Positions 17,398 to 26,209 are shown, counted from the stretch's first letter. The stretch is 64,000 bases of DNA from Proteiniphilum sp. UBA5267 (GCA_002411515.1 DHTF01000029.1:74987-138986); one strand, 5' to 3'. Translations and numbers: made by a program. Notes: generated by a model from the letters alone, not told the origin.

Positions 17398-18786
17398 ATG
17401 GACGGCAGGAATTACATACATTCCATACAGATCGATACGACGAAATGTATCGGGTGCTCCCATTGTATGCGTGTTTGTTCCACGCAGGCTATCCGCATCG
17501 TGGAGGGATATGCGAACATACAACCGGAGAGATGTGTCGATTGCGGTGAATGTTATCGTGTTTGTCCCCAGCGTGCCATTTATGCGAAGGATGATGGCGT
17601 TGCTTCCTTGAGCAGGGACAGGTACCACATTGCGCTGGTACCGTCGGTTTTCATCGGCCAGTTCTCTTCCGAATATTCTGCTTCCAGGGTGCTGGATGCC
17701 GTGAAACAGATTGGCTTCGATGAGGTGTTTGAGGTGGAGCAGGCGATCGACTTCATGAAGGAAGCCTATCAATCACTTGCGGCGGCGGAGTTTCCACGCC
17801 CCATTATCAGCTCTTTTTGTCCTGCAGTGGTCCGACTTATTCAGGTGCTGTATCCCTCCTTCACCAGTCACATCATGCAACTAAAAGCCCCACACGACAT
17901 GGCTGCACTCTATTTGCGAAAATGGAAAGAGCAGGAAGGAAAGGATCCTCAAAAAATAGCTATTTATTACATCACGCCTTGTGCTGCAAAGATCGTAGCA
18001 GCCCGTGCCCCTGTTGGTGAGTCGGAATCGCCCATCGATGCCGCCATCAGCATTACCGAAGTCTATAATCTGGTATCGAAAATATTGCACGCAAAGAGCA
18101 ATGCAGGGTTATACAAGACATGTGCCAACATGAGTCCCGATTCGGTCAATTGGTCGTTGTCGGGGACCGAAAAAAAATACTTCCCGGGAAGAAGCCTCGC
18201 CATTGATGGGATGGACAATGTGATTGAGTTCATGGAGAAGCTGGAGTCGGGGCACCTCTCTCCGATTGATTTTCTGGAACTGCGTGCCTGTGACCAGGGT
18301 TGTGCCGGGGGAATCCTCTGTCCCGGTAACCGGTTTCTGACGGTAGAGAGATTGGAGCAGCGACAGAAAAGACTAAAGAAGCTAAAAAAAGCCAATCACG
18401 GTCAGGTTCGAAATCCCTTGATGACATATCGGGAGGAGTTGCGGCATTTTTCGGGCGTTGCGCCCGTATTGCCGCGGGAGGGGCTGCTGCTGGATGAAGA
18501 TATGGAGAAAGCATTGCTCAAGCTTCAACGTATTGAGAGATTGATGACCTATTTCCCGGGTTTCGATTGTGGAGCCTGTGGTGCGCCCGGTTGCAGGAAT
18601 CTGGCCGAAGATATTGTGCGGGGAAAAGCAAGCATCTCACATTGTTTGTTTGTGCAGCGAGTAATGGAGAAAAATTACAAGTTGAGTCCTGATCAGGCCT
18701 TTGTGGTTATTGAAAAGATATGGGGCAGAAACAGACTCAATAAATACAGTGATTCAGATGGAAAAGAGTCTAATACAGCTTATTGA
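17398..18786 (+). CDS. [FeFe]-hydrogenase-like Fe-S protein, probable H2/redox sensor
   Basis: A 462-residue protein. The N-terminal 2[4Fe-4S] ferredoxin has C17/20/23/27 and C46/49/52/56. A short H-cluster domain follows (about 75-310), then a C-terminal four-Cys Fe-S domain (C391, C394, C399, C416) like that in RnfB. H-cluster motifs are modified. The TSCCP motif is SSFCP (proton-transfer Cys is Phe140, cluster ligand C141 kept). The MPCxxKxxE motif is TPCAAK without the Glu, and the third is ACDQGCAGG (C298, C302). These match sensory, poorly catalytic hydrogenase groups, although no PAS domain is present. It lies between DRTGG genes, upstream of hydABC. Confidence 0.85.
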   Translation: MDGRNYIHSIQIDTTKCIGCSHCMRVCSTQAIRIVEGYANIQPERCVDCGECYRVCPQRAIYAKDDGVASLSRDRYHIALVPSVFIGQFSSEYSASRVLDAVKQIGFDEVFEVEQAIDFMKEAYQSLAAAEFPRPIISSFCPAVVRLIQVLYPSFTSHIMQLKAPHDMAALYLRKWKEQEGKDPQKIAIYYITPCAAKIVAARAPVGESESPIDAAISITEVYNLVSKILHAKSNAGLYKTCANMSPDSVNWSLSGTEKKYFPGRSLAIDGMDNVIEFMEKLESGHLSPIDFLELRACDQGCAGGILCPGNRFLTVERLEQRQKRLKKLKKANHGQVRNPLMTYREELRHFSGVAPVLPREGLLLDEDMEKALLKLQRIERLMTYFPGFDCGACGAPGCRNLAEDIVRGKASISHCLFVQRVMEKNYKLSPDQAFVVIEKIWGRNRLNKYSDSDGKESNTAY

Positions 18787-19102
18787 GGTGTTGGGTTACC
18801 GGTGTCTGGCAGGACAGGTGCGGACCGACAGAATGGTGCATTGGGGTTACGTGTCGGATCTGTTAAGTGATGTAATGGGTAAGGCACAGCCCGGGATGGT
18901 ATGGATCACCTCGCAGGTACACTCGAATATTGTGGCCGTGGCCGCACTCAAGGAAGTGGCCGCCATCATCGTGGTGAATGAGCGGCAGATAGATCCGGAT
19001 GTATTGGCACAAGCCGAGAAGGAAGGGGTGGTGATTCTTTCTTCGGGAATGCCCGCTTTTGAGACTGCCGGAAGGTTGTATGCGCAATTAAAGTCGGACT
19101 GA
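18758..19102 (+). CDS. DRTGG-domain protein, hydrogenase-associated (second copy)
   Basis: A 114-residue paralogue of the protein at 16605, sharing VSDLLSDVMG, a core with repeated I/V-A patterns, and SSGMPAFETAGRLYAQL near the end. It starts at ATG 18758, overlapping the stop of the hydrogenase-like gene by 29 bp; a longer reading from 18701 would lie wholly inside that gene. Function is inferred only from the DRTGG family and from recurrence of this gene type beside [FeFe]-hydrogenases. Confidence 0.75.
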   Translation: MEKSLIQLIEVLGYRCLAGQVRTDRMVHWGYVSDLLSDVMGKAQPGMVWITSQVHSNIVAVAALKEVAAIIVVNERQIDPDVLAQAEKEGVVILSSGMPAFETAGRLYAQLKSD

Positions 19103-19160
19103 TAAAAAGACACCTGCCGTGCTTGTGATTTGGAAATTGTAGAATGCGAATAAGAGAACC

Positions 19161-19913
19161 ATGAACTGTTTCCATGCCGATTTACATATTCACACCTGTC
19201 TTTCACCCTGTGGTGATCTGGAGATGAGTCCGCGGAACATCATCCGCACTGCCAGGGAGAGAGGGCTGCACATGATTGCCATAACCGATCACAACAGCAC
19301 GCTGAATGTGGTTGTAACCATGGAGATAGGTCGCCGGGAAGGGATTTATGTAATAGCGGGTTGCGAAGTGAACACGTGCGAGGAGGTACACTGTCTCTGT
19401 TACTTTCCTCATCTGCATGCGTTGCAAGTCTTTCAACTCTATTTGGAGGGGCGGATGACTTCTTTGCCAAATGATCCCGACCGGTTTGGGTATCAGGTCG
19501 CAGTAGATGCCAACGACCGGATTCTCTATGAGGAGAAGCGCTCTTTGTTTGTGGGTATCGATGCCGAGATTGAAGGGGTCGCTGCTGAGGTACACCGGTT
19601 GGGAGGTGTTTTTGTGCCGGCACACATAGACAGGCGCTCAAACAGTCTGTTGAGCCAGCTCGGTTTTGTTCCTTTCGGGCTGTCACATGATGCGTTGGAG
19701 ATGTCAAGGGCTACCACACCATCCGCATTTGTGCAAAAGCATCCGGAGCTTGCGGAGGAACTGTTCCTGCACAACTCCGATGCCCACTATCTGAAAGATA
19801 TTGCCGCTGTGTATAACCGTTTTTATATGGAGCAGCTCAGCTGGGACTGTTTTAAAGCCGCCTTCGACCATACAGGGAATAAGGATTCTTTTATCGGATA
19901 TTTCTATGATTGA
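19161..19913 (+). CDS. PHP-domain metal-dependent phosphoesterase
   Basis: A 250-residue PHP protein with the metal site HADLHIHTCLSPCGD, AITDHNST, a Glu in GCEVNTCEEVHCLCYF, PAHIDR and a C-terminal HNSDAHYLKD. PHP proteins hydrolyse phosphoesters, including 3',5'-nucleotide bonds and histidinol phosphate; this hydrogenase-linked type is not assigned a substrate. It is inside the hydrogenase operon and its last bases overlap the next HATPase gene by 8 bp. A nucleotide second messenger substrate is conceivable but unproven. Confidence 0.85.
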   Translation: MNCFHADLHIHTCLSPCGDLEMSPRNIIRTARERGLHMIAITDHNSTLNVVVTMEIGRREGIYVIAGCEVNTCEEVHCLCYFPHLHALQVFQLYLEGRMTSLPNDPDRFGYQVAVDANDRILYEEKRSLFVGIDAEIEGVAAEVHRLGGVFVPAHIDRRSNSLLSQLGFVPFGLSHDALEMSRATTPSAFVQKHPELAEELFLHNSDAHYLKDIAAVYNRFYMEQLSWDCFKAAFDHTGNKDSFIGYFYD

Positions 19914-20469
19914 CATGGCAATGCACATGATGGATATCGTGCAGAATTCCATCCGGGGAGAAGCAAAAGAAATTGGCATCTATTTTTTTGAAGATAGCCG
20001 GCACAACAAGCTTACATTCCGGGTAGAAGATGACGGGCGTGGAATGGATGAGCCGACACTGAAAAAACTGACCGATCCTTTCTTTACTACGCGTACAAGT
20101 CGCAAGGTGGGGCTCGGTATTCCCTTTCTGAAAATGACCTGCGAACAGGCGGGAGGATCCCTGAGCCTATTTTCAGAAGAGGGTGTAGGAACTACCGTAG
20201 AAGCATTTTATAGGACAGATAACCCCGACTGTTTACCCTTGGGCGACGTGGCAGGCTATGCTGCTTTGCTGCTGAAGGCGAACTGGGAGTTGCACATACG
20301 TTTTTCTTATCGCACAGAAGATGAACACTTTGTCGTAGATTCCGATGAACTGAAAGAAGAGGGAATCGACCTGCGGTACCCGGAGATGCTGACAGCACTG
20401 AAAGAATTTATACAGGAAAACCTGAATGAGATATACAGGAAGAGACCGCCGGAAAGCCTTTTGTGCTGA
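19906..20469 (+). CDS. Stand-alone histidine-kinase-like HATPase
   Basis: A 187-residue GHKL ATPase with N box MDIVQNSIR, G1 box DDGRGMDE, F box LTDPFFTTR, G2 box KVGLGIPFLK and GVGTTVEAFY. This is the pattern of histidine-kinase catalytic domains, but no dimerisation/His-phosphoacceptor domain, sensor or receiver gene accompanies it. The C-terminal ~75 residues are not recognised. Its ATG overlaps the PHP stop. With the RsbW-like gene it makes two unpartnered GHKL ATPases in one hydrogenase operon. Confidence 0.85.
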   Translation: MIDMAMHMMDIVQNSIRGEAKEIGIYFFEDSRHNKLTFRVEDDGRGMDEPTLKKLTDPFFTTRTSRKVGLGIPFLKMTCEQAGGSLSLFSEEGVGTTVEAFYRTDNPDCLPLGDVAGYAALLLKANWELHIRFSYRTEDEHFVVDSDELKEEGIDLRYPEMLTALKEFIQENLNEIYRKRPPESLLC

Positions 20470-20515
20470 CTAGGGACGGTTGAACACGACGTGGTAAAAA
20501 AATAAATAACTTTAA

Positions 20516-20917
20516 ATGATGCACACTATGAATGGAATAAAAACACTGGCCGACCTCAAGAGAAAACAGGAGGAGGTGAAGTCACGCATCGACCTCAGGA
20601 ACAGGGCCGAGAACCCAGACTCCCTGGTGCAGGTGAAGGTGGCAATGGCCACCTGCGGCATTGCCTCGGGTGCCAAGGAGGTGATGGAATATTTCGTGGA
20701 GGAGCTCGATAAGCGGAGAATCGATGCGGTAGTGACGCAGACAGGATGTATGGGCTATTGTTTTGCTGAACCAACTGTGGAGATTACCCTGCCCGGAAAA
20801 GAGCCCATGGTCTTCGGATATGTCAACGCCCGGAAAGCCGATGAGATCATCGAACGTTACATCAAAGAGGGAGAACTGGTAGACGGCATCATCCCCCGCA
20901 ATTACAATACCATTTAA
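20516..20917 (+). CDS. Thioredoxin-fold [2Fe-2S] ferredoxin-like hydrogenase subunit
   Basis: A 133-residue protein. It resembles the small ferredoxin-like proteins that precede NuoF-like hydrogenase subunits (HydD-type). C47 (ATCGIASGAK) and C78/C82 (TGCMGYC) align with [2Fe-2S] ligands of thioredoxin-like ferredoxins. The usual second Cys, four to five residues after the first, is missing, so cluster binding may be incomplete or use another ligand. It is 11 bp upstream of hydB. A second in-frame ATG at 20528 is possible. Confidence 0.75.
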   Translation: MMHTMNGIKTLADLKRKQEEVKSRIDLRNRAENPDSLVQVKVAMATCGIASGAKEVMEYFVEELDKRRIDAVVTQTGCMGYCFAEPTVEITLPGKEPMVFGYVNARKADEIIERYIKEGELVDGIIPRNYNTI

Positions 20918-20928
20918 ATAAGCGGAAT

Positions 20929-22752
20929 ATGAGCAAATACAACACACATCTGCTCGTTTGTGCAGGTACCGGATGCCATTCATCGGAGAGCAATCTGGTT
21001 TATGAGATGCTGCGCGATGAGGTCATGAGAAAAGGATTGGACAAGACTGTCCAGATTATCCGTACCGGTTGTTTCGGCTTCTGCGAAAAGGGCCCCATCC
21101 TGAAGATCCTGCCCGACAATACCTTTTACACCCAGGTGAAGCCGACAGACGCGCGGGAGATCATCGATGAACATGTCATCAAGGGACGCAAAGTAACGCG
21201 GTTGCTTTATGCCGATCCGGAGACCAATAGCCCTATTCTCAACTCAACGCAGATGAGTTTCTACAAGAAGCAGCTGCGGGTGGCATTGCGCAACTGTGGT
21301 GCCATCGACCCGGAAAACATCGATGAATCCATCGCAAGAGATGCGTATCAGGCTCTCGGAAAGGTGCTTCTGGAATATACACCGCAGGAGACCATTGACG
21401 TGATCAAGCAGTCTGGTTTGCGCGGACGCGGCGGTGCCGGATTTTCCACCGGACTGAAATGGGAACTCACCGCCCGGAATGAGTCCACCCAGAAGTATGT
21501 GGTCTGCAATGCCGACGAGGGTGACCCGGGTGCATTCATGGATCGCTCCATCCTCGAAGGAGATCCGCATGTCATCCTCGAAGCGATGGCCATCTGCGGC
21601 TTTTGTATTGGTGCCAACAAGGGATTGATATACATTCGGGCAGAGTATCCCATGGCAATCAAGCGACTCAAAATCGCCATCTCGCAGGCAAAGGAATATG
21701 GGTTAATGGGCGAGCGCATTTTTGACAGCGATTTCAGCTTTGACATCACGCTGAAGTATGGTGCCGGTGCTTTTGTCTGTGGTGAGGAGACGGCTTTGAT
21801 TCATTCCATGGAAGGCAAGCGGGGAGAACCTTCCAATAAACCTCCCTATCCGGCACAAAGTGGCTATCTGGGGAAACCCACCTGCGTGAACAACGTGGAG
21901 ACTTTTGCCAACGTGCCGGTGATCATCCTCAAGGGTGCCGATTGGTTCTCTTCAATTGGAACGGCCAAGTCGAAAGGGACCAAAGTGTTTGCCCTCGCCG
22001 GAAAGATCAACAACGTGGGACTCATTGAAGTGCCCATGGGTACCACCCTGCGGGAGATCATTTACGAAATTGGAGGTGGCATCAAGAACGGTAAAAAGTT
22101 CAAGGCTGTTCAAACAGGAGGCCCTTCGGGAGGATGTTTGACGGAGAAACACCTTGATACTCCCATCGACTATGAAAGTCTTGCTGCTGCAGGCTCCATG
22201 ATGGGATCGGGAGGCATGATTGTGCTCGATGAGGATGACTGCATGGTCTCGGTAGCCAAGTTTTATCTCGATTTCATTGTGGAAGAGTCCTGTGGAAAGT
22301 GTGTTCCCTGTCGCATCGGCAACAAGAGGCTCTACGAGACGCTCGACAGAATCACTGTGGGGAAGGGCAAACCGGAGGACATAGAAAAGTTGAAAAACCT
22401 CTGTAGTGTAATCAAAGATACCTCCTTGTGTGGATTGGGGCAAACATCACCCAACCCGGTACTCTCCACGCTGAATAATTTCATGGAGGAGTACCATGAG
22501 CACGTTTATGAAAAAAAATGTCGTTCCGGCAAATGTCGCAGCTTACTCTATTATGTGATATCGGAGGAGGAGTGTATTGGATGTATGGCATGTAAAAGGG
22601 TGTGTCCCACCCATGCCATTAGCGGAGAGAAGAAAGAGGTGCACCAAATCAATCAGGAGATATGCATCAAATGCGGAGCCTGCATGGAAAAGTGTCAATT
22701 CGATGCGATACATCTGCAGAATGATTACCCCAAGGTGACTGCAATAATCTAA
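20929..22752 (+). CDS. hydB: [FeFe]-hydrogenase NADH/flavin subunit HydB (NuoF-like)
   Basis: A 607-residue diaphorase subunit. The N-terminal thioredoxin-like [2Fe-2S] domain has C11, C16, C48 and C52. The NuoF core has the FMN/NADH motif GRGGAGF (about 165-171) and NADEGDPGAFMDR. An SLBB-like segment, the [4Fe-4S] motif ESCGKCVPCRIG and a C-terminal 2[4Fe-4S] ferredoxin (CIGCMACKRVC, CIKCGACMEKC) follow. It exchanges electrons with NAD(H) and passes them to HydA. This architecture matches HydB of trimeric electron-bifurcating hydrogenases such as Thermotoga maritima HydABC; bifurcation itself is not provable from sequence. Confidence 0.93.
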   Translation: MSKYNTHLLVCAGTGCHSSESNLVYEMLRDEVMRKGLDKTVQIIRTGCFGFCEKGPILKILPDNTFYTQVKPTDAREIIDEHVIKGRKVTRLLYADPETNSPILNSTQMSFYKKQLRVALRNCGAIDPENIDESIARDAYQALGKVLLEYTPQETIDVIKQSGLRGRGGAGFSTGLKWELTARNESTQKYVVCNADEGDPGAFMDRSILEGDPHVILEAMAICGFCIGANKGLIYIRAEYPMAIKRLKIAISQAKEYGLMGERIFDSDFSFDITLKYGAGAFVCGEETALIHSMEGKRGEPSNKPPYPAQSGYLGKPTCVNNVETFANVPVIILKGADWFSSIGTAKSKGTKVFALAGKINNVGLIEVPMGTTLREIIYEIGGGIKNGKKFKAVQTGGPSGGCLTEKHLDTPIDYESLAAAGSMMGSGGMIVLDEDDCMVSVAKFYLDFIVEESCGKCVPCRIGNKRLYETLDRITVGKGKPEDIEKLKNLCSVIKDTSLCGLGQTSPNPVLSTLNNFMEEYHEHVYEKKCRSGKCRSLLYYVISEEECIGCMACKRVCPTHAISGEKKEVHQINQEICIKCGACMEKCQFDAIHLQNDYPKVTAII

Positions 22753-22765
22753 TAACCATTGAATT

Positions 22766-24550
22766 ATGATCGAGTTAACCATAGACAAGAAGAAAGTACG
22801 GGTAGAACCGGGAACAACGATATTGAAAGCTGCCCGCCAAGTAGGTGTAGAGATACCTACTTTGTGCCACTTTGAGTTGTGCGACATGGGTATCGAGAAC
22901 AAACCCGGCGGATGCCGCATTTGCGTAGTGGAGGTAGAGGGACGCAGGAACCTGCAACCCTCCTGCATCACAGAAGTACAAGAGGGGATGGTCATAAAAA
23001 CCCACAACGTCAGGGTGTTGAATGCCCGCACCACGGTGTTGAAACTGATTATCTCAGACCATCCTTTCGACTGCCTGGTGTGTGCCAAGTCGGGAGAGTG
23101 CGAACTACAAAGTCTTGCCACCCAGTTTGGCATTCGCAGCCTTCCTTATGAAGGGGAACAATCACATTACCGAAAAGATACCTCTCCCTCCATCATCCGG
23201 GATGTAGACAAATGTATCATGTGCCGCCGCTGTGAGATGATGTGCAATGATGTGCAGACGGTGGGTGCGCTTGCGGCCGTGAACCGCGGGTTTATGTCGG
23301 TGGTGGCGCCTGCCTTCGAGATGAATCTTGTGGATTCTCCCTGTACCTATTGCGGACAATGTGTGTCGGTCTGTCCCACCGGTGCTCTCACCGAAGTGGA
23401 TCACACCAACGACATTATCCGGGCCCTGAGTGATCCAACCAAAACGGTGGTCGTGCAGACAGCCCCTGCCGTGCGGGCTGCTTTGGGAGAGGAGTTCGGT
23501 CTGCCACCGGGTGCACTCGTCACCGGGAAAATGACAGCGGCGCTGCGGGAGCTGGGTTTCGACTACGTCTTTGATACTGATTTCAGTGCCGACCTCACCA
23601 TCATGGAAGAGGGTACCGAGTTGCTGCAACGCATCCGGCGCCATCTGGCAGGTGACAGCACCGTGCGTCTGCCTATTCTCACCTCCTGTTGTCCAGGATG
23701 GGTGAATTTCTTTGAGCATAACTTTCCCGATCTGCTGGATGTGCCTTCCACCGCCAAGTCGCCCCAGCAGATGTTTGGTGCGATTGCCAAATCCTGGTTC
23801 GCAGAAAAGATCGGTGTAGACCGCAAGGATCTGGTGGTGGTCTCCATCATGCCCTGCCTGGCAAAGAAGTATGAGTGTCAGCGCGACGAGTTTAAAACCG
23901 ACGGTAACCCCGATGTGGATTTCTCTATCTCAACAAGAGAGCTGGCTGCATTCATCAAACAGGCGAATATCGATTTTCTGAACCTTCCGGATGAGGATTT
24001 CGATGATCCCATGGGTGAATCCACCGGAGCTGGAGTCATTTTCGGCAATACTGGCGGGGTGATAGAAGCGGCCTGCCGCACCGCCTATGAACTGCACACG
24101 GGCAGGAGTCTGGAGAAAGTTGATTTCCATGCCTTGCGCGGGATGGAGGGTATCCGGTCGGCTACCGTCGATTTCGACGGTTTACAGCTCAACATCGGCA
24201 TTGCCCATGGGTTGGGCAACGCCCGCAAGCTGTTGGATGAAGTGAGAGCCGGCACCTCGCAATATCATGCCATCGAGATTATGGCTTGCCCGGGTGGATG
24301 CATCGGTGGCGGCGGACAACCTTACCATCATGGCCACAGCGAGATCCTTGCACAGCGCGCGGCTGCGCTCTATACAGAGGATGAACGCAAAACCATTCGC
24401 AAGTCGCACCAGAACCCATCCATTGTAAGGCTCTACGATGAATTCCTGGGTCATCCAGGTAGTCAAAAAGCGCACAACTTGTTGCATACCGAGTATTTCC
24501 CGAAAAGCAACGAGGTTTCAATACATTTAAACGGTCATAATGGTCAGTAA
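22766..24550 (+). CDS. hydA: [FeFe]-hydrogenase catalytic subunit HydA
   Basis: A 594-residue catalytic hydrogenase. [2Fe-2S] ligands are C34, C50, C53 and C67. The His/Cys [4Fe-4S] site is H99, C103, C106 and C112. A 2[4Fe-4S] ferredoxin has C150/153/156/160 and C193/196/199/203. The H-cluster motifs are intact: TSCCPGW (C308, C309), MPCLAKKYE (C364, E370) and MACPGGCIGGGGQP (C508, C512). The C-terminal small-subunit-like tail is fused. All proton-transfer and cluster residues are present, unlike in the upstream sensor-like paralogue. It reduces protons to H2 (or the reverse) in the cytosol with HydB and HydC. Confidence 0.97.
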   Translation: MIELTIDKKKVRVEPGTTILKAARQVGVEIPTLCHFELCDMGIENKPGGCRICVVEVEGRRNLQPSCITEVQEGMVIKTHNVRVLNARTTVLKLIISDHPFDCLVCAKSGECELQSLATQFGIRSLPYEGEQSHYRKDTSPSIIRDVDKCIMCRRCEMMCNDVQTVGALAAVNRGFMSVVAPAFEMNLVDSPCTYCGQCVSVCPTGALTEVDHTNDIIRALSDPTKTVVVQTAPAVRAALGEEFGLPPGALVTGKMTAALRELGFDYVFDTDFSADLTIMEEGTELLQRIRRHLAGDSTVRLPILTSCCPGWVNFFEHNFPDLLDVPSTAKSPQQMFGAIAKSWFAEKIGVDRKDLVVVSIMPCLAKKYECQRDEFKTDGNPDVDFSISTRELAAFIKQANIDFLNLPDEDFDDPMGESTGAGVIFGNTGGVIEAACRTAYELHTGRSLEKVDFHALRGMEGIRSATVDFDGLQLNIGIAHGLGNARKLLDEVRAGTSQYHAIEIMACPGGCIGGGGQPYHHGHSEILAQRAAALYTEDERKTIRKSHQNPSIVRLYDEFLGHPGSQKAHNLLHTEYFPKSNEVSIHLNGHNGQ

Positions 24551-24562
24551 AACAGGAAAGAG

Positions 24563-25114
24563 ATGAGTCAAAAATTGAATATTGCGCCCGAAGTATTTGC
24601 TTATATGGAGCATGTGACCGGCACCGATGGTGTGGCGGTGAGGGTCAATCTCTCAAAAGAAAAGATCGAAAAAATCAACCAGATCTGCAACAGCTTCAAC
24701 AACGATGCGGGAGAACTGATCAATGTGCTGCACGAGACACAACATGCTTTTGGTTATCTGCCCGCTGAGGTGCAGGATGTGATTGCACACAACCTGCATC
24801 TTTCAGTGGCGCAGGTGTATGCTGTGGTGACGTTCTACTCCTTTTTTTCGATGATTCCCAAAGGGGAGCATCCCATCTCCATTTGTACCGGTACGGCATG
24901 TTATGTGCGTGGTGCAGAGAAGGTGCTCGAGGAGTTTAAAAAAGAGCTGCAGTTGAAAGTGGGTGAGACCAGTGCCGATGGCAAGTTTTCCATTAACTGC
25001 CTGCGTTGTGTGGGAGCCTGCGGCCTGGCGCCGGTGGTTCTGGTGGGGGAGAAAGTATATGGACGTGTATCTCCCGATGGGGTGAAGGCCATTATCGGCG
25101 AGTATAAAAAATAA
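24563..25114 (+). CDS. hydC: [FeFe]-hydrogenase subunit HydC (NuoE-like)
   Basis: A 183-residue thioredoxin-fold [2Fe-2S] protein of the NuoE family. Four Cys ligands are in CTGTAC and CLRCVGAC, with the helical N-terminal region typical of 24-kDa complex I subunits (LINVLHETQHAFGYLP). It shuttles electrons to or from HydB. It starts 12 bp after hydA and ends the operon; the convergent hydE stop is only 21 bp away with no strong terminator between. Confidence 0.95.
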   Translation: MSQKLNIAPEVFAYMEHVTGTDGVAVRVNLSKEKIEKINQICNSFNNDAGELINVLHETQHAFGYLPAEVQDVIAHNLHLSVAQVYAVVTFYSFFSMIPKGEHPISICTGTACYVRGAEKVLEEFKKELQLKVGETSADGKFSINCLRCVGACGLAPVVLVGEKVYGRVSPDGVKAIIGEYKK

Positions 25115-25135
25115 GCATAGGCCAGCATTTGGACA

Positions 25136-26209
25136 CTATTGTATTCTTGTCTTGTAGTGCAGTGAGTTGCCCTGCTGGAAATAGCCGATCTCATGATCTG
25201 TCTCGCGCAGGCGCTGCTCCAGCAAGGCAAGTTCATCTTCGTTGTTGTGGACAGAGAGGGGCTTTCCGTCGTACAGAAAGTAACTGTCACGGTATTGTTT
25301 CGGTGTGATGTTGGGCATCAGTACGTTGGCGCCCGCGCTGATAGCCTTTTCTCGCCCTCCCTTGTGAATAGCCTGCAAAGCTGTGGTGGCGGCAATGTTG
25401 ATGTCCGGCATCAGGAGGCGCAAGACAGCCACCATCTTCAGACTCAAGTTGAACCTTTCCGTGAGCGGAAGGAGTTGGTTCCTCTGTGCAAAGAGCGGTG
25501 TGTGGCTATTTTCTATATAGGGTCCCATGCCACACATGTCGATATCGAGCTGTTTCATAAAGAGCAGATCGTCGGCTAATTGTTCCGTCGTTTGAAAAGG
25601 CAATCCGATCATTACTCCCGTGCCTACCTGATATCCTGTTCGGCGCAACGCCTGCAACGCATTGATCCGTTGACTGTGGCTGTGTTTTTCATTATGGGGA
25701 TGCACTTTTTGGTATAATTCTGCCGATGAAGTTTCAATGCGCAGCAGATAGCGGTCTGCACCGCTTTCAAACCAACGACGGTACGTTTCTTTCGTCTGTT
25801 CGCCGCAGGAGAGGGTGACACCCATTGTCCCGTGGGTATTCTTTTTGATCTCCTTCACGATTTTGTCAACGGTATCGATGAATGCTTTCGTTGATATTTC
25901 GCCCGATTGTATTGCCACAGAGCCATACCCTTTTGCGTAGGCATCGTTCACCGCCTGCATCACCTCATTGTGGCTGAGGATATAGCGATGGACAGGGTCG
26001 TTGGATCGCCTGATGCCGCAGTAGTAGCAATCCTTTTCGCACAGGTTGGAAAGTTCAATCAATCCACGCAGCCAGACCTTATTGCCCACGTGCTGTAGTT
26101 TGATTGCGCAGGCATCGTCGCACAGCCGCTGCTGCTCTTCACCGGTCAGAGAGAGCAGCTTGATGATATCCTCTTTTGTGAGGAGGCTGTTTTGCAAAGT
26201 ATCAAACAT
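25136..26209 (-). CDS. hydE: [FeFe]-hydrogenase maturase HydE (radical SAM)
   Basis: A 357-residue radical SAM enzyme with CxxxCxxC at C57, C61 and C64 (CEKDCYYC), followed by the BioB-like barrel (GYGSVAIQSGE, then LRIETSSAELYQKVHP). It acts with HydG and HydF to build the H-cluster diiron subsite; HydE processes the HydG-derived Fe(CO)2CN synthon. It overlaps hydF by 8 bp and is the last gene of hydG-hydF-hydE. Confidence 0.95.
   Translation of the reverse strand: MFDTLQNSLLTKEDIIKLLSLTGEEQQRLCDDACAIKLQHVGNKVWLRGLIELSNLCEKDCYYCGIRRSNDPVHRYILSHNEVMQAVNDAYAKGYGSVAIQSGEISTKAFIDTVDKIVKEIKKNTHGTMGVTLSCGEQTKETYRRWFESGADRYLLRIETSSAELYQKVHPHNEKHSHSQRINALQALRRTGYQVGTGVMIGLPFQTTEQLADDLLFMKQLDIDMCGMGPYIENSHTPLFAQRNQLLPLTERFNLSLKMVAVLRLLMPDINIAATTALQAIHKGGREKAISAGANVLMPNITPKQYRDSYFLYDGKPLSVHNNEDELALLEQRLRETDHEIGYFQQGNSLHYKTRIQ

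Noticed and set aside
16873-17772. 299-residue reading frame on the minus strand antisense to the sensing module
   Set aside because: Opposite three well-supported genes; His/Arg-rich composition typical of antisense frames and no recognisable domain.
20516-25114. Reading the cluster as a complex I (nuoEF) fragment
   Set aside because: The adjacent catalytic subunit has full H-cluster motifs and hydEFG are next door, so this is a hydrogenase locus.
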